Shown here: positions 8,916 to 17,793 of the stretch, in pieces
How the letters are laid out: every line of letters starts with the position of its first letter
How positions within the stretch are numbered: position 1 is the stretch's first letter
Assembly (NCBI RefSeq): GCF_020682705.1
Contig: NZ_JAGTTN010000003.1
Coordinates: 496,001-560,000 of the forward strand
Direction: 5' to 3'
DNA: 64,000 bases
Origin: Microbacterium allomyrinae
GTDB taxonomy: Bacteria > Actinomycetota > Actinomycetes > Actinomycetales > Microbacteriaceae
Made by a program: the position numbers and the translations under genes
The notes under the pieces: generated by a model
Database searches by the model: none
What the model was told of the DNA's origin: nothing
The model's input: the letters and a program-made list of their open reading frames with translations, nothing else

Positions 8916-10187
8916 TCAGTGCTCGACGACGCGTGCGGCGATGTCGGTGCGGTGCTGAGCGCCGTCGAGGCCGATCTCGGCGACGGCACGGTACACGCGA
9001 TCGCGTGCTTCGATGAAGGTCGTGCCCAGCGCGACGACGTTCAGCACGCGGCCGCCGGTGGCCACGAGCCCGCCCTCGGACTCGGCGGTGGCCGCGTGGG
9101 CGAGGTGCACGCCCTCGACGCTCTCGGCGGCGCGAAGCCCTGTGAGCGGGCGACCGGTGAGGGGTGCAGCGGGGTAGCCCTCGCTGGCGAGCACGACGGT
9201 GACCGAGACGGCGTCGGCGAAGGCGGGACGCGGGCGATCCTCGAGATTGCCGGATGCCGCGGCGAGCAGCAGCTCCGAGAGCGGGTCGAGCAGCCGGGGC
9301 AGCACGACCTGCGTCTCGGGGTCGCCGAAGCGCGCGTTGAACTCGATGACCTTGACGCCGGAGTCGGTCAGGATGAGGCCGGCATAGAGCAGGCCGATGA
9401 AGGGCGTGCCCTCGGCATCCAGTCGGCGGACGACCGGTTCGGCGACCTCTCGAGTGACGAGGTCGACGAACTCCTGCTCGCTGCCGAACGGGCCGTCGAG
9501 CCACGGCAGCGGCGAATAGGCGCCCATGCCGCCGGTGTTGGGGCCCTCGTCGCCGTCGAGCAGGCGCTTGTAGTCCTGTGCGGGGCTGAGCGCGAGCACG
9601 TGGTCCCCGTCGCTCAGGAAGAACAGCGACACCTCGGGGCCGGCGAGGAACTCCTCTACCAGCACCGGGCCCACGGGGAGGTACTCGTCGGCGTGGGCGA
9701 GCGCCGCGTCGCGGTCGGAGGTCACGATGACGCCCTTGCCCGCGGCCAGGCCGTCTGCCTTCACGACATAGGGGGCGCCGAGATCGTCGAGTGCCGCCTC
9801 GAGCTCGGGCCGCGTCGCCGCGCGGAGTGCGCGGCCGGTGGGCACGCCCGCGGCGTCCATGATCCGCTTCGCGAACGCCTTCGATCCTTCGAGCTGCGCG
9901 GCCGCTTTTCCGGGGCCGAACACCGGGATGCCGCGTGCCCGCAGCGCGTCGGCGACGCCCGCCACGAGGGGGGCCTCAGGCCCGATGACCACGAGGTCCA
10001 CGGCGTTCTCGTTGGCGAAGATCGTGACCGCCGCGGGGTCGTTCGCGTCGAGCGCGACCAGCTGCGCGTCCTGCCCGATGCCGGCGTTGCCGGGGGCTGC
10101 GAAGATCTCGTGCGCCGCCTCTTCCGAGCGCAGCGCGAGGATGATGGCGTGCTCTCGCGCGCCCGAGCCGAGAACCAGGATCTTCAC
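8916..10187 (-). CDS. purD: Phosphoribosylamine-glycine ligase
   Basis: This is GAR synthetase, 423 residues, an ATP-grasp enzyme that joins phosphoribosylamine and glycine in the second step of purine synthesis. It begins with KILVLGSGAREHAI and has GPEAPLVAG, the ATP-grasp segment YVVKADGLAAGKGVI, the family signature NTGGMGAYSP, and NARFGDPETQ with metal-binding residues. Length and order are typical. The start is GTG 10187. A TAGGCT hexamer ends six bases before it, so the message is probably leaderless. It is transcribed towards the desaturase, with the C hairpin pair between the two stops. Confidence 0.96.
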   Translation of the reverse strand: MKILVLGSGAREHAIILALRSEEAAHEIFAAPGNAGIGQDAQLVALDANDPAAVTIFANENAVDLVVIGPEAPLVAGVADALRARGIPVFGPGKAAAQLEGSKAFAKRIMDAAGVPTGRALRAATRPELEAALDDLGAPYVVKADGLAAGKGVIVTSDRDAALAHADEYLPVGPVLVEEFLAGPEVSLFFLSDGDHVLALSPAQDYKRLLDGDEGPNTGGMGAYSPLPWLDGPFGSEQEFVDLVTREVAEPVVRRLDAEGTPFIGLLYAGLILTDSGVKVIEFNARFGDPETQVVLPRLLDPLSELLLAAASGNLEDRPRPAFADAVSVTVVLASEGYPAAPLTGRPLTGLRAAESVEGVHLAHAATAESEGGLVATGGRVLNVVALGTTFIEARDRVYRAVAEIGLDGAQHRTDIAARVVEH

Positions 10188-10277
10188 CCGCCCAGCCTAC
10201 CCGCGGGTCCCCGGCATGTTTCGGGACGTGCGGCCGGCACCGGCCCGAAGGTCGCAGGCGCGGCGTAGCCTGGCCAC

Positions 10278-10643
10278 GTGGCCCGCAAGATCTCTACCGA
10301 CGACGGACGCTCCGCCCTCGAGGCGGTGCGCGCCGCGGGCGAGGCATCCCTCCCGTCCCGCACCGATCTCGCGACCGCCGTGCGCTACCTGCTGCAGCTG
10401 CTCGTCGAGAAGGCCCCCGGCAACTCGGTCGAAGTACGCGTGCCGCCGTTCGGAGCCGTGCAGGTCGTCGAGGGGCCGCGTCACACCCGTGGCACGCCGC
10501 CCAATGTCGTCGAGACCGACGCCGTCACGTGGATCGCGATCGCCACGGGCGGCGAGCAGTGGGCGGATGCCGCGACCTCAGGTCGCATCGTCGCCTCGGG
10601 CACGCGCGCCGACATCTCCGACCTGCTCCCGCTGCGGATCTGA
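10278..10643 (+). CDS. Sterol carrier family protein (conserved, SCP-like domain)
   Basis: This is a 121-residue soluble protein of the type annotated in actinobacteria as 'sterol carrier family' (bacterial SCP-orthologue domain). Visible marks are LATAVRYLLQLLVEKAPGNSVEVRVPPFGAVQ and TDAVTWIAIATGGEQWADA, with the W..IATG..W pattern of the family. The ligand and role are unknown. The start GTG 10278 is six bases after a TAGCCT hexamer, which suggests a leaderless transcript. It is divergent from purD, with 90 bases between the starts. Its last 66 bases overlap the end of the convergent surface-protein gene. Confidence 0.8.
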   Translation: MARKISTDDGRSALEAVRAAGEASLPSRTDLATAVRYLLQLLVEKAPGNSVEVRVPPFGAVQVVEGPRHTRGTPPNVVETDAVTWIAIATGGEQWADAATSGRIVASGTRADISDLLPLRI

Positions 10644-11624
10644 CGGCTCGGCCCGCCGCCGGCGCCGGACGAGCCACACGACGACCACGGCCACGCCGAT
10701 GACGCTGAACGCGATGAGCAGCGTCCACGGCACGGCGACCACGCCGTACTCGTGCGTGACGGCCGCGAGGGGCTGAGCGCCGAGCCCGATCGCCTCCGGC
10801 TGGACGGCGACCGTGCCGGATACCCACCCCCAGGGCGCGATCGGGATCTCACGGACCACGTCGATGCTCGATCCGGGGATCACTTCGGAGAGCACGAGCG
10901 GGGCGCTCGCGGCGGCGAAGGCGCCGAACGGGCCGGCGGCGGTCGACGCATCCGTACCGCTGAGGAGTGTGTTTCCGGTGTTCGCGAGCCGGTACGACAG
11001 CACGAGCGTGCCGGGTTCGAAGGGGTTCCACGAGGGGGAGTAGGTCGTCGTGACGTTCTGCACGGCGACCGCCGGTGCGATCTCGCCCGAGACGCGCACT
11101 GTGACGCGGGTGCCCAGCCGCCGGTCGACGTCGATCGTGTCGGTGGATTCGCCCCCGCGGAACGAGGTGATGAGCCCGGCCGAATGATCGCCGGGCGCCG
11201 CATCGGCGGGCACCGTGACCGTGAAGGCGACGTCGGCCTGTTGACCGGGCTGCAGCGAGAGGGCGGCGACGTCGGCGACCACCCACGTGCCGGCGTCGAC
11301 GGACGGCGCATCCGTCGTGTTCAGGTCGATGTTGCCCGAGGGCGTCGTGTACGCATCGGCGGCATAGACGGCGAGGTCGAGGGCCGTCGCGCCGGTGTTC
11401 GTCACACGCATGGTGTCGGTGAGGGTGGCGCCCGGGTCGACGGCGTACGAGAAGTTGGGGCGGCCGGCGCCCTGGGCGCCGTCGACGGTCTCGACCGTCC
11501 ACGCGATGGCGGGCGGGGCGTCGGCGGCGAGGGCCATGGTCGGGGCGAGGACGGATGCCGCGAGTGCGGCCAGAGCGAGGGCCGCGGACGCGAGGACGGA
11601 CGACAGGAGCGGGGGGCGAGGCAT
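10578..11624 (-). CDS. WxL-interacting-protein-like (DUF916-like) surface protein
   Basis: This is a 348-residue exported protein. It has a signal peptide (SVLASAALALAALAASVLAPTMALA), then a DUF916-like peptidoglycan-binding module with FSYAVDPGATLTDTMRVTNTG, VSVDAGTWV-like strands and PADAAPGDHSAGLITS. A second Ig-like domain follows, then a C-terminal membrane helix (TLLIAFSVIGVAVVVVWLV) and an RRRRR stop-transfer tail. The architecture matches WxL-interacting proteins, which anchor WxL-domain partners to the cell wall. The gene lies 69 bases downstream of an HtaA/WxL-like gene on the same strand, so the two are probably cotranscribed and their products may pair at the surface. ATG 11624 was chosen over the in-frame GTG 11645. 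Confidence 0.72.
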   Translation of the reverse strand: MPRPPLLSSVLASAALALAALAASVLAPTMALAADAPPAIAWTVETVDGAQGAGRPNFSYAVDPGATLTDTMRVTNTGATALDLAVYAADAYTTPSGNIDLNTTDAPSVDAGTWVVADVAALSLQPGQQADVAFTVTVPADAAPGDHSAGLITSFRGGESTDTIDVDRRLGTRVTVRVSGEIAPAVAVQNVTTTYSPSWNPFEPGTLVLSYRLANTGNTLLSGTDASTAAGPFGAFAAASAPLVLSEVIPGSSIDVVREIPIAPWGWVSGTVAVQPEAIGLGAQPLAAVTHEYGVVAVPWTLLIAFSVIGVAVVVVWLVRRRRRAEPSDPQREQVGDVGARARGDDAT

Positions 11625-11693
11625 CGGGTCTGCTTTCGGGAGCACACGAGGGGTCCGGCGCCGTGCGCCGGACCCCCGCCATGCGGTTGTGGG

Positions 11694-13040
11694 TTACTGG
11701 ACGGCGGTGAGCGTCAGCGTCGTCTTGTAGTCCCCTGCAGCAGTGCTGCCGGGGATGACGAGCGACAGGTCGGCGCCCACCGTGGCGCTGGTTGCCGCGT
11801 TCGAGCCGGCCAGCACGCTGGCGGCGGCGAGACCTGCACCGCCGAGCTGCGTGGACGTCACCGCGGCACCGGCGGTCGCGCTGCCGGCGGTCACCTTCGG
11901 CGCCCAGCCCAGGTATGCACCGGTGAAGGTGTTCGCGCCCGAGACGAAGTCCGACACCTGGCCCGAGATGCTCCAGCTGTAGGCGCCGGTGCCGCCCGTG
12001 CGGGTGTCGGTGACGACGACGTCGTTCAGTGCGCCCGTCGCGGTGAAGGTGGCACCGGTCGCGGTCGCGGTCCCGAGGTCGACGGCCGACTCGGTCGCCC
12101 ATGCCCAGCCGAACGAGCCCGTCGCGGGCTCGGACGCGGTGGGAACCTCGACGGTGATGTCGCCGGGGGCCGCCGCGGGCTCGGTCGGAACCTCGGCGAG
12201 GACGAACCCGATGTCGATCGGCAGCGCAGGCTTGAGGTCCTGGTTGCCGCCGCAGCCGGTGGAGTAGAAGTGCGCCGAGACCGAGGCGCCTGCCGGGTCG
12301 CCGGCGAGCGTCTCGACGAACTCGGCGGGCCAAGAGCCGGCCAGGCTCGGCGCCGTGCACGTCGTGATCTGGCCGGCCACGATCGTCGGATCGAGCACGA
12401 CTCCGGAGAAGTCCGGCTTCAGTCGCAGGCTGTCGCTGTCGAGGCCGCTGATCGAGCCGGCACTGAACGTCGCCAGCGTGAGGCGCCCGTAGTCGACCGC
12501 CTCGAACGGGTTGCCGCTCATGTCGGTGCCCGCGCCGATCGTGAAGTCGAAGGTGAGCTCACCGGATCCGTCCGCTGCAACCGTCAGTTCGGGGTCCGAG
12601 TAGATCTCGTTCGGTGCGTTGTAGATCGCCGGGTACGCGTTGACCGTGTAGGAACCGATCCACGAGAGTGCTGCGGCTCCGGTGTCGGGATCGACGGTGC
12701 CCTCGCCCTCGCTGAACTTGACCGCGTTCGGGTTCGCGCCGGCCGGGGCGTTCGTCGGGAAGGACGTGGCCGGGAACGCAGCAGTCACGTACTCCGTCTG
12801 GGTCGCGCCCGAGAGCTGAACGACGTTGCCGGTCAGGTTCTTGAACGTCCATGGCCCGAAGATGCCCTTCTGGGCATATCCGTTGAGGCCCCAGGTGAAG
12901 GTGGCTCCGTCGACCTCGGTTTCGGCGGCGTTGGCCGGCGCGGCGACCGCGAGGCCGGACGCGGTGAGCGCGACGGCGGCCCCCAGGGCGGCGAGTCGCC
13001 GCGCGAACGGGCGTCTGTGTGTGTCGGTGCGTGATGGCAC
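11694..13040 (-). CDS. Secreted HtaA-domain protein with WxL-like C-terminus
   Basis: This is a 448-residue exported protein. The signal peptide spans about residues 1-39 and ends APANAA. Residues about 40-290 resemble an HtaA heme-binding domain (VDGATFTWGLNGYAQ at the start, SWIGSYTVNAY in the middle), although the FTGH motif seen in other HtaA domains is missing. Residues about 300-448 look like a WxL-type wall-binding domain: VTDTRTGGTGAYSWSISGQVSDF, then YLGWAPKV, then AAGDYKTTLTLTAVQ at the end. There is no membrane anchor or LPXTG. Start GTG 13040 has an AAGGAA ribosome site; an upstream in-frame start would lack one. A DtxR-like box lies about 65 bases upstream, so iron should repress it. 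It probably binds heme at the wall together with the DUF916-like product encoded downstream. Confidence 0.72.
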   Translation of the reverse strand: MPSRTDTHRRPFARRLAALGAAVALTASGLAVAAPANAAETEVDGATFTWGLNGYAQKGIFGPWTFKNLTGNVVQLSGATQTEYVTAAFPATSFPTNAPAGANPNAVKFSEGEGTVDPDTGAAALSWIGSYTVNAYPAIYNAPNEIYSDPELTVAADGSGELTFDFTIGAGTDMSGNPFEAVDYGRLTLATFSAGSISGLDSDSLRLKPDFSGVVLDPTIVAGQITTCTAPSLAGSWPAEFVETLAGDPAGASVSAHFYSTGCGGNQDLKPALPIDIGFVLAEVPTEPAAAPGDITVEVPTASEPATGSFGWAWATESAVDLGTATATGATFTATGALNDVVVTDTRTGGTGAYSWSISGQVSDFVSGANTFTGAYLGWAPKVTAGSATAGAAVTSTQLGGAGLAAASVLAGSNAATSATVGADLSLVIPGSTAAGDYKTTLTLTAVQ

Positions 13041-13104
13041 GTCGAATGTTCCTTTCGGATTCGGGAATATGCCGAAGCCGGGCGATTGTTGCCACGACAA
13101 CTTC

Positions 13105-13123
13105 GGTTAGGCTTACCTTATTA
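13105..13123. promoter_or_regulatory. DtxR/IdeR-like iron box
   Basis: GGTTAGGCTTACCTTATTA contains TTAGGCTTACCTTA, close to the DtxR consensus TTAGGTTAGGCTAACCTAA. It lies in the divergent region between the HtaA/WxL-like gene and the HmuT-like gene and is placed to repress the minus-strand gene. Confidence 0.72.
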
Positions 13124-13136
13124 AGCCATCGAGGAT

Positions 13137-13155
13137 TAAGGCAAGGCTTGCCTAA
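13137..13155. promoter_or_regulatory. DtxR/IdeR-like iron box
   Basis: TAAGGCAAGGCTTGCCTAA is a near-perfect palindrome around the DtxR core, 20 bases upstream of the TTG start of the HmuT-like lipoprotein gene. It suggests iron repression of the plus-strand operon. Confidence 0.75.
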
Positions 13156-13174
13156 CTCGAACCAGGAGATCCTG

Positions 13175-14272
13175 TTGACGAAGCCCACTCATCGCCCTGT
13201 CCGCGCGGTCGTCGCGCTACTTGCCCTGTCGCTCGCACTGACCGGATGTCAGGGGGCGGGCGCCCACGGCGCCGACGACGGCCCCGCGACGCCGCCGCTC
13301 GCCGAGGTCACCGTCGTCGATGATCCCCGCAGCTGGGAAGGACCGAGCACGGCTGTGGCCGGCACGACCGCGATCGATCCCGTCACCGCGGGCGAAGTGC
13401 AGCTGCCGGTCACTGTCACGGACTCGCAGGGCACGAGCGTCACGGTCACCGACGCATCCCGCATCCTCGCGCTCGACATCTACGGGTCGCTGTCGAGGAT
13501 CGTGTTCGAGCTGGGGCTCGGCGACCAGGTGATCGGGCGTGACATCTCGAGTGGCTTCCCCGAGATCGCCGGCGTCCCGCTGGTGACCCAGAACGGCCAC
13601 GACCTCAACGCCGAGGCGATGCTCGAGCTGAACCCGACCGTGATCCTCACCGACACGAGCCTGGGGCCCTGGGACACCATCCTGCAGATGCGCGAGATCG
13701 GCATCCCCGTCGTCGTCGTGGACTCGCACCGCTCGATCGACGGCATCGGCGGCCTGATCGCCGAAGTCGCCTCGGCCCTCGGCGTCACGGAGCGCGGATC
13801 GCTCCTCGCCGAGCGCACGCAGCATGCGGTGGCCGCCAAGGTCGCCGAGATCGCCGCAGTCACACCGGCCGATCCCGCCGACAGATTGCGGATGCTGTTC
13901 CTCTACGTCCGCGGCCAGTCCGGGGTCTACTACCTGTTCGGTGAGGAATCCGGAGCCGACACCCTGATCGAGGCGCTGGGTGGTATCGACGTCGCGGGCG
14001 AGAACGGGTGGATCGGGATGCGCCCCCTCACCGCAGAGGCGCTGGTCGCCGCGAATCCCGACGTGATCCTGATGATGACGAAGGGTCTCGAGTCGGTCGG
14101 CGGTGTGGACGGACTCGTCGAGCACATTCCGGCGGTCGCTCAGACGACGGCCGGGCAGCATCGGCGCATCGTCGACATGTCCGACACGACCATCCTGAGC
14201 TTCGGCCCGCACACGGCCGGGGTGCTCGACGCGCTCGCGGTCGCGCTCTACGCCCCTGAGGACGCATCGTGA
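13175..14272 (+). CDS. hmuT: Heme ABC transporter substrate-binding lipoprotein
   Basis: This is a 365-residue HmuT-type lipoprotein that would bind heme outside the membrane and deliver it to an HmuUV importer. The N-terminus has a signal peptide with lipobox LALTGCQG. The mature part shows the class III binding-protein fold: DASRILALDIYGSLSRIVFELGLGDQVIGRD, LNAEAMLELNPTVILTD, LIAEVASALGV, and VEHIPAVAQTTAG near the end. The start is taken as TTG 13175, seven bases after AGGAG; CTG 13172 is a weaker option. The stop overlaps the next start (GTGA). A second, paralogous hmuT lies at 18860-19978. Only one permease/ATPase pair is present, so both lipoproteins may feed it. Confidence 0.88.
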   Translation: MTKPTHRPVRAVVALLALSLALTGCQGAGAHGADDGPATPPLAEVTVVDDPRSWEGPSTAVAGTTAIDPVTAGEVQLPVTVTDSQGTSVTVTDASRILALDIYGSLSRIVFELGLGDQVIGRDISSGFPEIAGVPLVTQNGHDLNAEAMLELNPTVILTDTSLGPWDTILQMREIGIPVVVVDSHRSIDGIGGLIAEVASALGVTERGSLLAERTQHAVAAKVAEIAAVTPADPADRLRMLFLYVRGQSGVYYLFGEESGADTLIEALGGIDVAGENGWIGMRPLTAEALVAANPDVILMMTKGLESVGGVDGLVEHIPAVAQTTAGQHRRIVDMSDTTILSFGPHTAGVLDALAVALYAPEDAS

Positions 14273-15573
14273 CCGGCTCGCGGCTCCCCGGCCGGCTGGC
14301 TGCGGCCGCGGCATCCGTGGCTCTCGTGGCGGGCATCCTGCTGCCGCTGTCCGCCGCTCACGCGGCCGCCGGGGTCGTCGTGACCAACGCGCAGGGCGCG
14401 GCCACCGCCGACCCCGACTACGCGACCGAGATGACGGTTCGAGGCAGCGGATTCCAGTCGATCGCCAACGGGTTCGGCGGGGTCTATGTGCTGTTCGGCT
14501 GGGTGGACGACCCCCGCGGCACGTCGTGGACGCCGAGCAGTGGCGGACTCGTCGGCACCGACTTCCGATACGTCCCCGACTCGGAATCCCAGGACAACCA
14601 GGGCTTCCAGCGGTTCGTGGCGTTCCCGGGAAGCGAGACCGAAGGCGCCGCGCACGCGGTGATGGCCGCCGATGGCTCGTGGACGGTGTCGATGGTGGTT
14701 CCCGGCGCGGTCTTCGAGAGCCGCGACCGCTCGGGAAACAACTCGAGTGTCGACTGCCGTGAGGTGACGTGCGGCATCATCACGATCGGCGCCCACGGCG
14801 TGAAGAACGCCAACAACGAGACCTTCACGCCGATCACGTTCGCCGCTGCCGGTACGGGCGCGGCAGGAACGACGGATGCCGCTGCTGCCGCCACCGGCAC
14901 CGAGGCGGCTCCGGCGATCGGCGCGCTGCGCCTGGGGCTCGCGAGCACCTCCGTCGACGCCGGCACGTCCGTGGCGTTCACCGGCCAGGGCTTCACACCG
15001 GGGGAGCAGGTGGTGGCGACCCTCGACAACGGACTGGTGTCGGTGGGGCCGCTCGCGGCGGGCGCACAGGGCGAGGTCGCCGGCGTTCTGCCGGTGCCGC
15101 GCGACGTTCGAGGGGGCACGCACCTGGTCACCCTGACCGGTGCGGCTTCCGGCGGCACTGCCGAGGCCCAGGTGACGATCGTCGTGTCCGACACCCTGAT
15201 CGCCACGCCGGCGACCCAGGAGACGCCGATGTGGCTGTTCGTCGTGCTGGCATCGAGCATCGTGCTCGCGCTCGTGCTCATCGTGACGAGCGTGATCGTC
15301 TCCATCCGCCGGGCGGCGCGTCGCGGGCGAGCGGCACGCAGAGTGAAGAGCGCGAGCGCAGCGCCCATCGCCGCCGGTGCGGAGAAGGAGGCGGCCACGG
15401 ATCCGACCTCGGCCACCGGGATCGATGAGATCGCCGGACCGGTCGCCGCCCCCGGCGCGGCGACGACCGTCTCCCCCGTCGCACCGGGGGCGCAGGTCGC
15501 ACACGCCGGTGCCGAGGCATCCGGTCCCGATTCCGAGACGCTGGCCCTCTCCCTGCCGGGGGCAGAGCGATGA
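14269..15573 (+). CDS. Membrane-anchored surface protein of the heme locus
   Basis: This is a 434-residue protein with a signal peptide (LAAAAASVALVAGILLPLSAAHAA). An extracellular domain spans about residues 35-205 (VRGSGFQSIANGFGGVYVLFGWVDDP to NNETFTPITF). A smaller Ig-like module follows (VDAGTSVAFTGQGFTPGEQVVATL), then a membrane helix at about residues 320-347 and a cytosolic Ala/Pro-rich tail. The first domain resembles domains in the large HtaA protein encoded from 20142 (shared GxGF, VYV/YVVF and TYTPLTF-like pieces), so it is a repeated, unnamed module of heme-locus proteins. It is translationally coupled to hmuT (GTGA) and to the next gene (ATGA). A heme relay role between wall and lipoprotein is inferred from position only. 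Confidence 0.68.
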   Translation: MTGSRLPGRLAAAAASVALVAGILLPLSAAHAAAGVVVTNAQGAATADPDYATEMTVRGSGFQSIANGFGGVYVLFGWVDDPRGTSWTPSSGGLVGTDFRYVPDSESQDNQGFQRFVAFPGSETEGAAHAVMAADGSWTVSMVVPGAVFESRDRSGNNSSVDCREVTCGIITIGAHGVKNANNETFTPITFAAAGTGAAGTTDAAAAATGTEAAPAIGALRLGLASTSVDAGTSVAFTGQGFTPGEQVVATLDNGLVSVGPLAAGAQGEVAGVLPVPRDVRGGTHLVTLTGAASGGTAEAQVTIVVSDTLIATPATQETPMWLFVVLASSIVLALVLIVTSVIVSIRRAARRGRAARRVKSASAAPIAAGAEKEAATDPTSATGIDEIAGPVAAPGAATTVSPVAPGAQVAHAGAEASGPDSETLALSLPGAER

Positions 15574-16844
15574 GGCGTGCGCCCGGCCGCCTGCTCGCCG
15601 CCGCCCTGCTGGCCGGCACGCTCGCGCTGGCCCCTGCCGTCGCGAGCGTCGCGGCCGGCACGACCGACTCCGAGGACGGAGCATCGGGCGGCGAGATCCA
15701 CGTGACGGTGCCCGAGCGCGGCCCGCAGGACGGCGACGCGATCGCCGATGCCCAGTTCCGCTGGGGCCTCAACACCGAGTCGGGGGCCGGCGCGTTCGCC
15801 GGCGGCTGCAACTTCCTGAGCGCGGGTCGCGCGGGAGATGTCGGGGGCGGGGGAATCGTATGGGGTGCGGGCGCGACCGACACGGCCGGCGCTGCGCTGT
15901 ACCGCGCGACCGACGGCGACGTGCGGATCGAGAAGCCGGCGCGATCGGGGGAGTACGACCTCGCGACCTGGGCAGGCCGCTGCCTCGACGCGAACGGCAC
16001 CGCGGTCACGGCATCCTCGCTCACGAGCCAGACCGGCAACCAGGTCGTCATCGACGGCGGCACCGGCGTGCGCGCGGCCGACGGCAGCCTCGAGATCCGC
16101 TGGTCGGGCTCGTTCACCGTCGTCTTCTACGGCGGCATGACGTACTGGAGCGCGAGCGATCCGGTGCTCTCGATCGATGCATCCGGCGACGGCCGCGTCA
16201 CCGCGACGGCGAGCGGATACGCGGCCTCCATGGAGAATCTCGCCGAGTGGCGTGAGATCGAGAAGCAGCAGATCGTGCTGGCCGAGCTCCGAGGCGCCGA
16301 CACGTCGGGGGACGGATTCATGACCGACCCGCTGTACGCCGGGGTCTCGGTCTCCGGCGTCGGCCAGGTCGCTCGCACGGCCGACAACGCGGCCTACTGG
16401 GGAGCCTTCCCCGCCTCGTTCGTGCAGTTCCAGAAGCTGACGGGTCAGGCAGGCTACTGGCTCACGACAGGCGGGGTGCGCGATCGCGCGAAGGTCGCCT
16501 CGACCCTCTACATCAGCTACGACGCGCGGGCACCCATCACGGTGGTGCCGCCGGAGACGGATGCCGGAGCCGCCGCGGCTCCGCAGAACACGATCCGGCA
16601 GCGCCCTGCGTCGGCGGCCCCGGCGCTCGCTGCCCCGGCGGTTCCGGCATCCGTTCCCGTCTACGCGCTCGCCGACGCGTCGACCGTGCTTCCGCAGAGC
16701 GAGGGGCTCGTCCCCGGCAGCCTCTCCGGCACGGCGAACCCGCTCGTGATTCCGCTGCTCGGCACCGCGCTCGCGCTGAGTGCGGCGATCGTCGCGGTGC
16801 TCAACATCATGCAGTTGCTCCCGTGGCAGCGACGGGCGCCGTAG
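15570..16844 (+). CDS. HtaA-domain surface protein
   Basis: This is a 424-residue exported protein. It has a signal peptide (LLAAALLAGTLALAPAVASVAAG), an HtaA-like domain starting ADAQFRWGLNTESGAGAF at about residue 59 and running through RWSGSFTVVFYGGMTYWS to AKVASTLYISYDA near residue 325, a Pro/Ala linker, and a C-terminal membrane helix (VIPLLGTALALSAAIVAVLNIMQLL) with a short basic end. HtaA domains bind heme in corynebacteria, where conserved Tyr and His residues matter. This copy has Tyr-rich stretches but lacks a clear FTGH motif, so heme binding is probable but unproven. It is the last gene of the three-gene plus-strand operon, followed by a long perfect hairpin. Confidence 0.75.
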   Translation: MRRAPGRLLAAALLAGTLALAPAVASVAAGTTDSEDGASGGEIHVTVPERGPQDGDAIADAQFRWGLNTESGAGAFAGGCNFLSAGRAGDVGGGGIVWGAGATDTAGAALYRATDGDVRIEKPARSGEYDLATWAGRCLDANGTAVTASSLTSQTGNQVVIDGGTGVRAADGSLEIRWSGSFTVVFYGGMTYWSASDPVLSIDASGDGRVTATASGYAASMENLAEWREIEKQQIVLAELRGADTSGDGFMTDPLYAGVSVSGVGQVARTADNAAYWGAFPASFVQFQKLTGQAGYWLTTGGVRDRAKVASTLYISYDARAPITVVPPETDAGAAAAPQNTIRQRPASAAPALAAPAVPASVPVYALADASTVLPQSEGLVPGSLSGTANPLVIPLLGTALALSAAIVAVLNIMQLLPWQRRAP

Positions 16845-16855
16845 CGCTGACTGTC

Positions 16856-16931
16856 CACTTCATGTGCTCTCACCGAACGCACACGTCGGGCACGTGCGCA
16901 AGCTGTGTTCTCGGTGAGAGCACATGAAGTG
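16856..16931. terminator. Long hairpin between convergent heme operons
   Basis: A perfect 21-base-pair outer stem (16856-16876 against 16911-16931) encloses a smaller imperfect hairpin around CGGGC. It lies between the stops of the HtaA-domain gene and hmuV and probably ends transcription in both directions, although there is no T-run. Confidence 0.6.
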
Positions 16932-17013
16932 ATCCCCGGGGTCCGCCAGTGAGTCGTCACCGGGAGGTGCCAGTGAACGCGGCGCCGCGACCCACTCGCC
17001 GGCCGAGCCGGCG

Positions 17014-17793
17014 TCAGGCGCGGCGCGGCGTGACGAGGGGAATCCCGGTCACCGGGTGCGGGAACACATCGACGGGCTGCGCATAGACCGCCTCGATCCG
17101 CTCTGCGGTGAGCACCTCGGCCGGGGTTCCGGTCGCCACCACGCGGCCGTCGGCGAGCAGCGTGACGCGGTCTGCCGATGACATCGCCGCGTTGAGGTCG
17201 TGGAGCACGACGGCCACCGCCGCGCCTTCGCGCGCACGCCGGCGGGCGACCGCGAGCACGTCCTCCTGGTGCTTGAGGTCCAGCGCCGCGGTCGGTTCGT
17301 CCAGCAGCAGGATGTCGGTGCCCTGTGCGAGCACGCGCGCGAGCGCGACGCGCGCCCGCTCGCCGCCCGACAGTGAAGGGATCGCGCGGGCCGCGAGTGC
17401 GGCGATGTCGGCGTCGGCCAATGCGCGCGCGATGGCCGCGGCATCCTGCTCCTCGTCCGAGATCCGTGCCCAGGGAGCCCTGCCCATCTCGACGACCTGC
17501 GCGACGGTGAACGGGAAGGTCACGGCGTTCTGCTGCAGCAGAACGGCGCGCAGCCGTGCGAGCTCTCGCGCCGAGTAGTCGCCGATCGCGCGTTCGTCGA
17601 GCAGCGCCGTGCCCGAGGTCGCGCGCACATCGCCCGCGATGACGCCGAAGAGGGTGGACTTGCCCGCGCCGTTGGGGCCGACGAGTGCGTGGACCTCGTG
17701 CGAGCGGATCTGGACCGATGCGTCGGAGAGGATGGCGCGGCGCGATCCGTCGGGGACGACGGTGACCGCGCGCGCCTCGAGCCGGACGTTCAT
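17014..17793 (-). CDS. hmuV: Heme ABC transporter ATP-binding protein
   Basis: This is a 259-residue ATPase of the FecCD/BtuCD-type importer family that powers heme uptake. Walker A is GPNGAGKST at residues 39-47, the signature is LSGGERARVALARVLAQ, Walker B is DILLLDEPTAALD, and the switch His is in VVLHDLN. ATG 17793 is preferred because the fold starts there and it overlaps the permease stop as ATGA; the longer upstream frame is inside the permease gene. It is the last gene of a three-gene minus-strand operon (hmuT-hmuU-hmuV). Iron control is expected from the DtxR-like boxes upstream of the first gene. Confidence 0.93.
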   Translation of the reverse strand: MNVRLEARAVTVVPDGSRRAILSDASVQIRSHEVHALVGPNGAGKSTLFGVIAGDVRATSGTALLDERAIGDYSARELARLRAVLLQQNAVTFPFTVAQVVEMGRAPWARISDEEQDAAAIARALADADIAALAARAIPSLSGGERARVALARVLAQGTDILLLDEPTAALDLKHQEDVLAVARRRAREGAAVAVVLHDLNAAMSSADRVTLLADGRVVATGTPAEVLTAERIEAVYAQPVDVFPHPVTGIPLVTPRRA

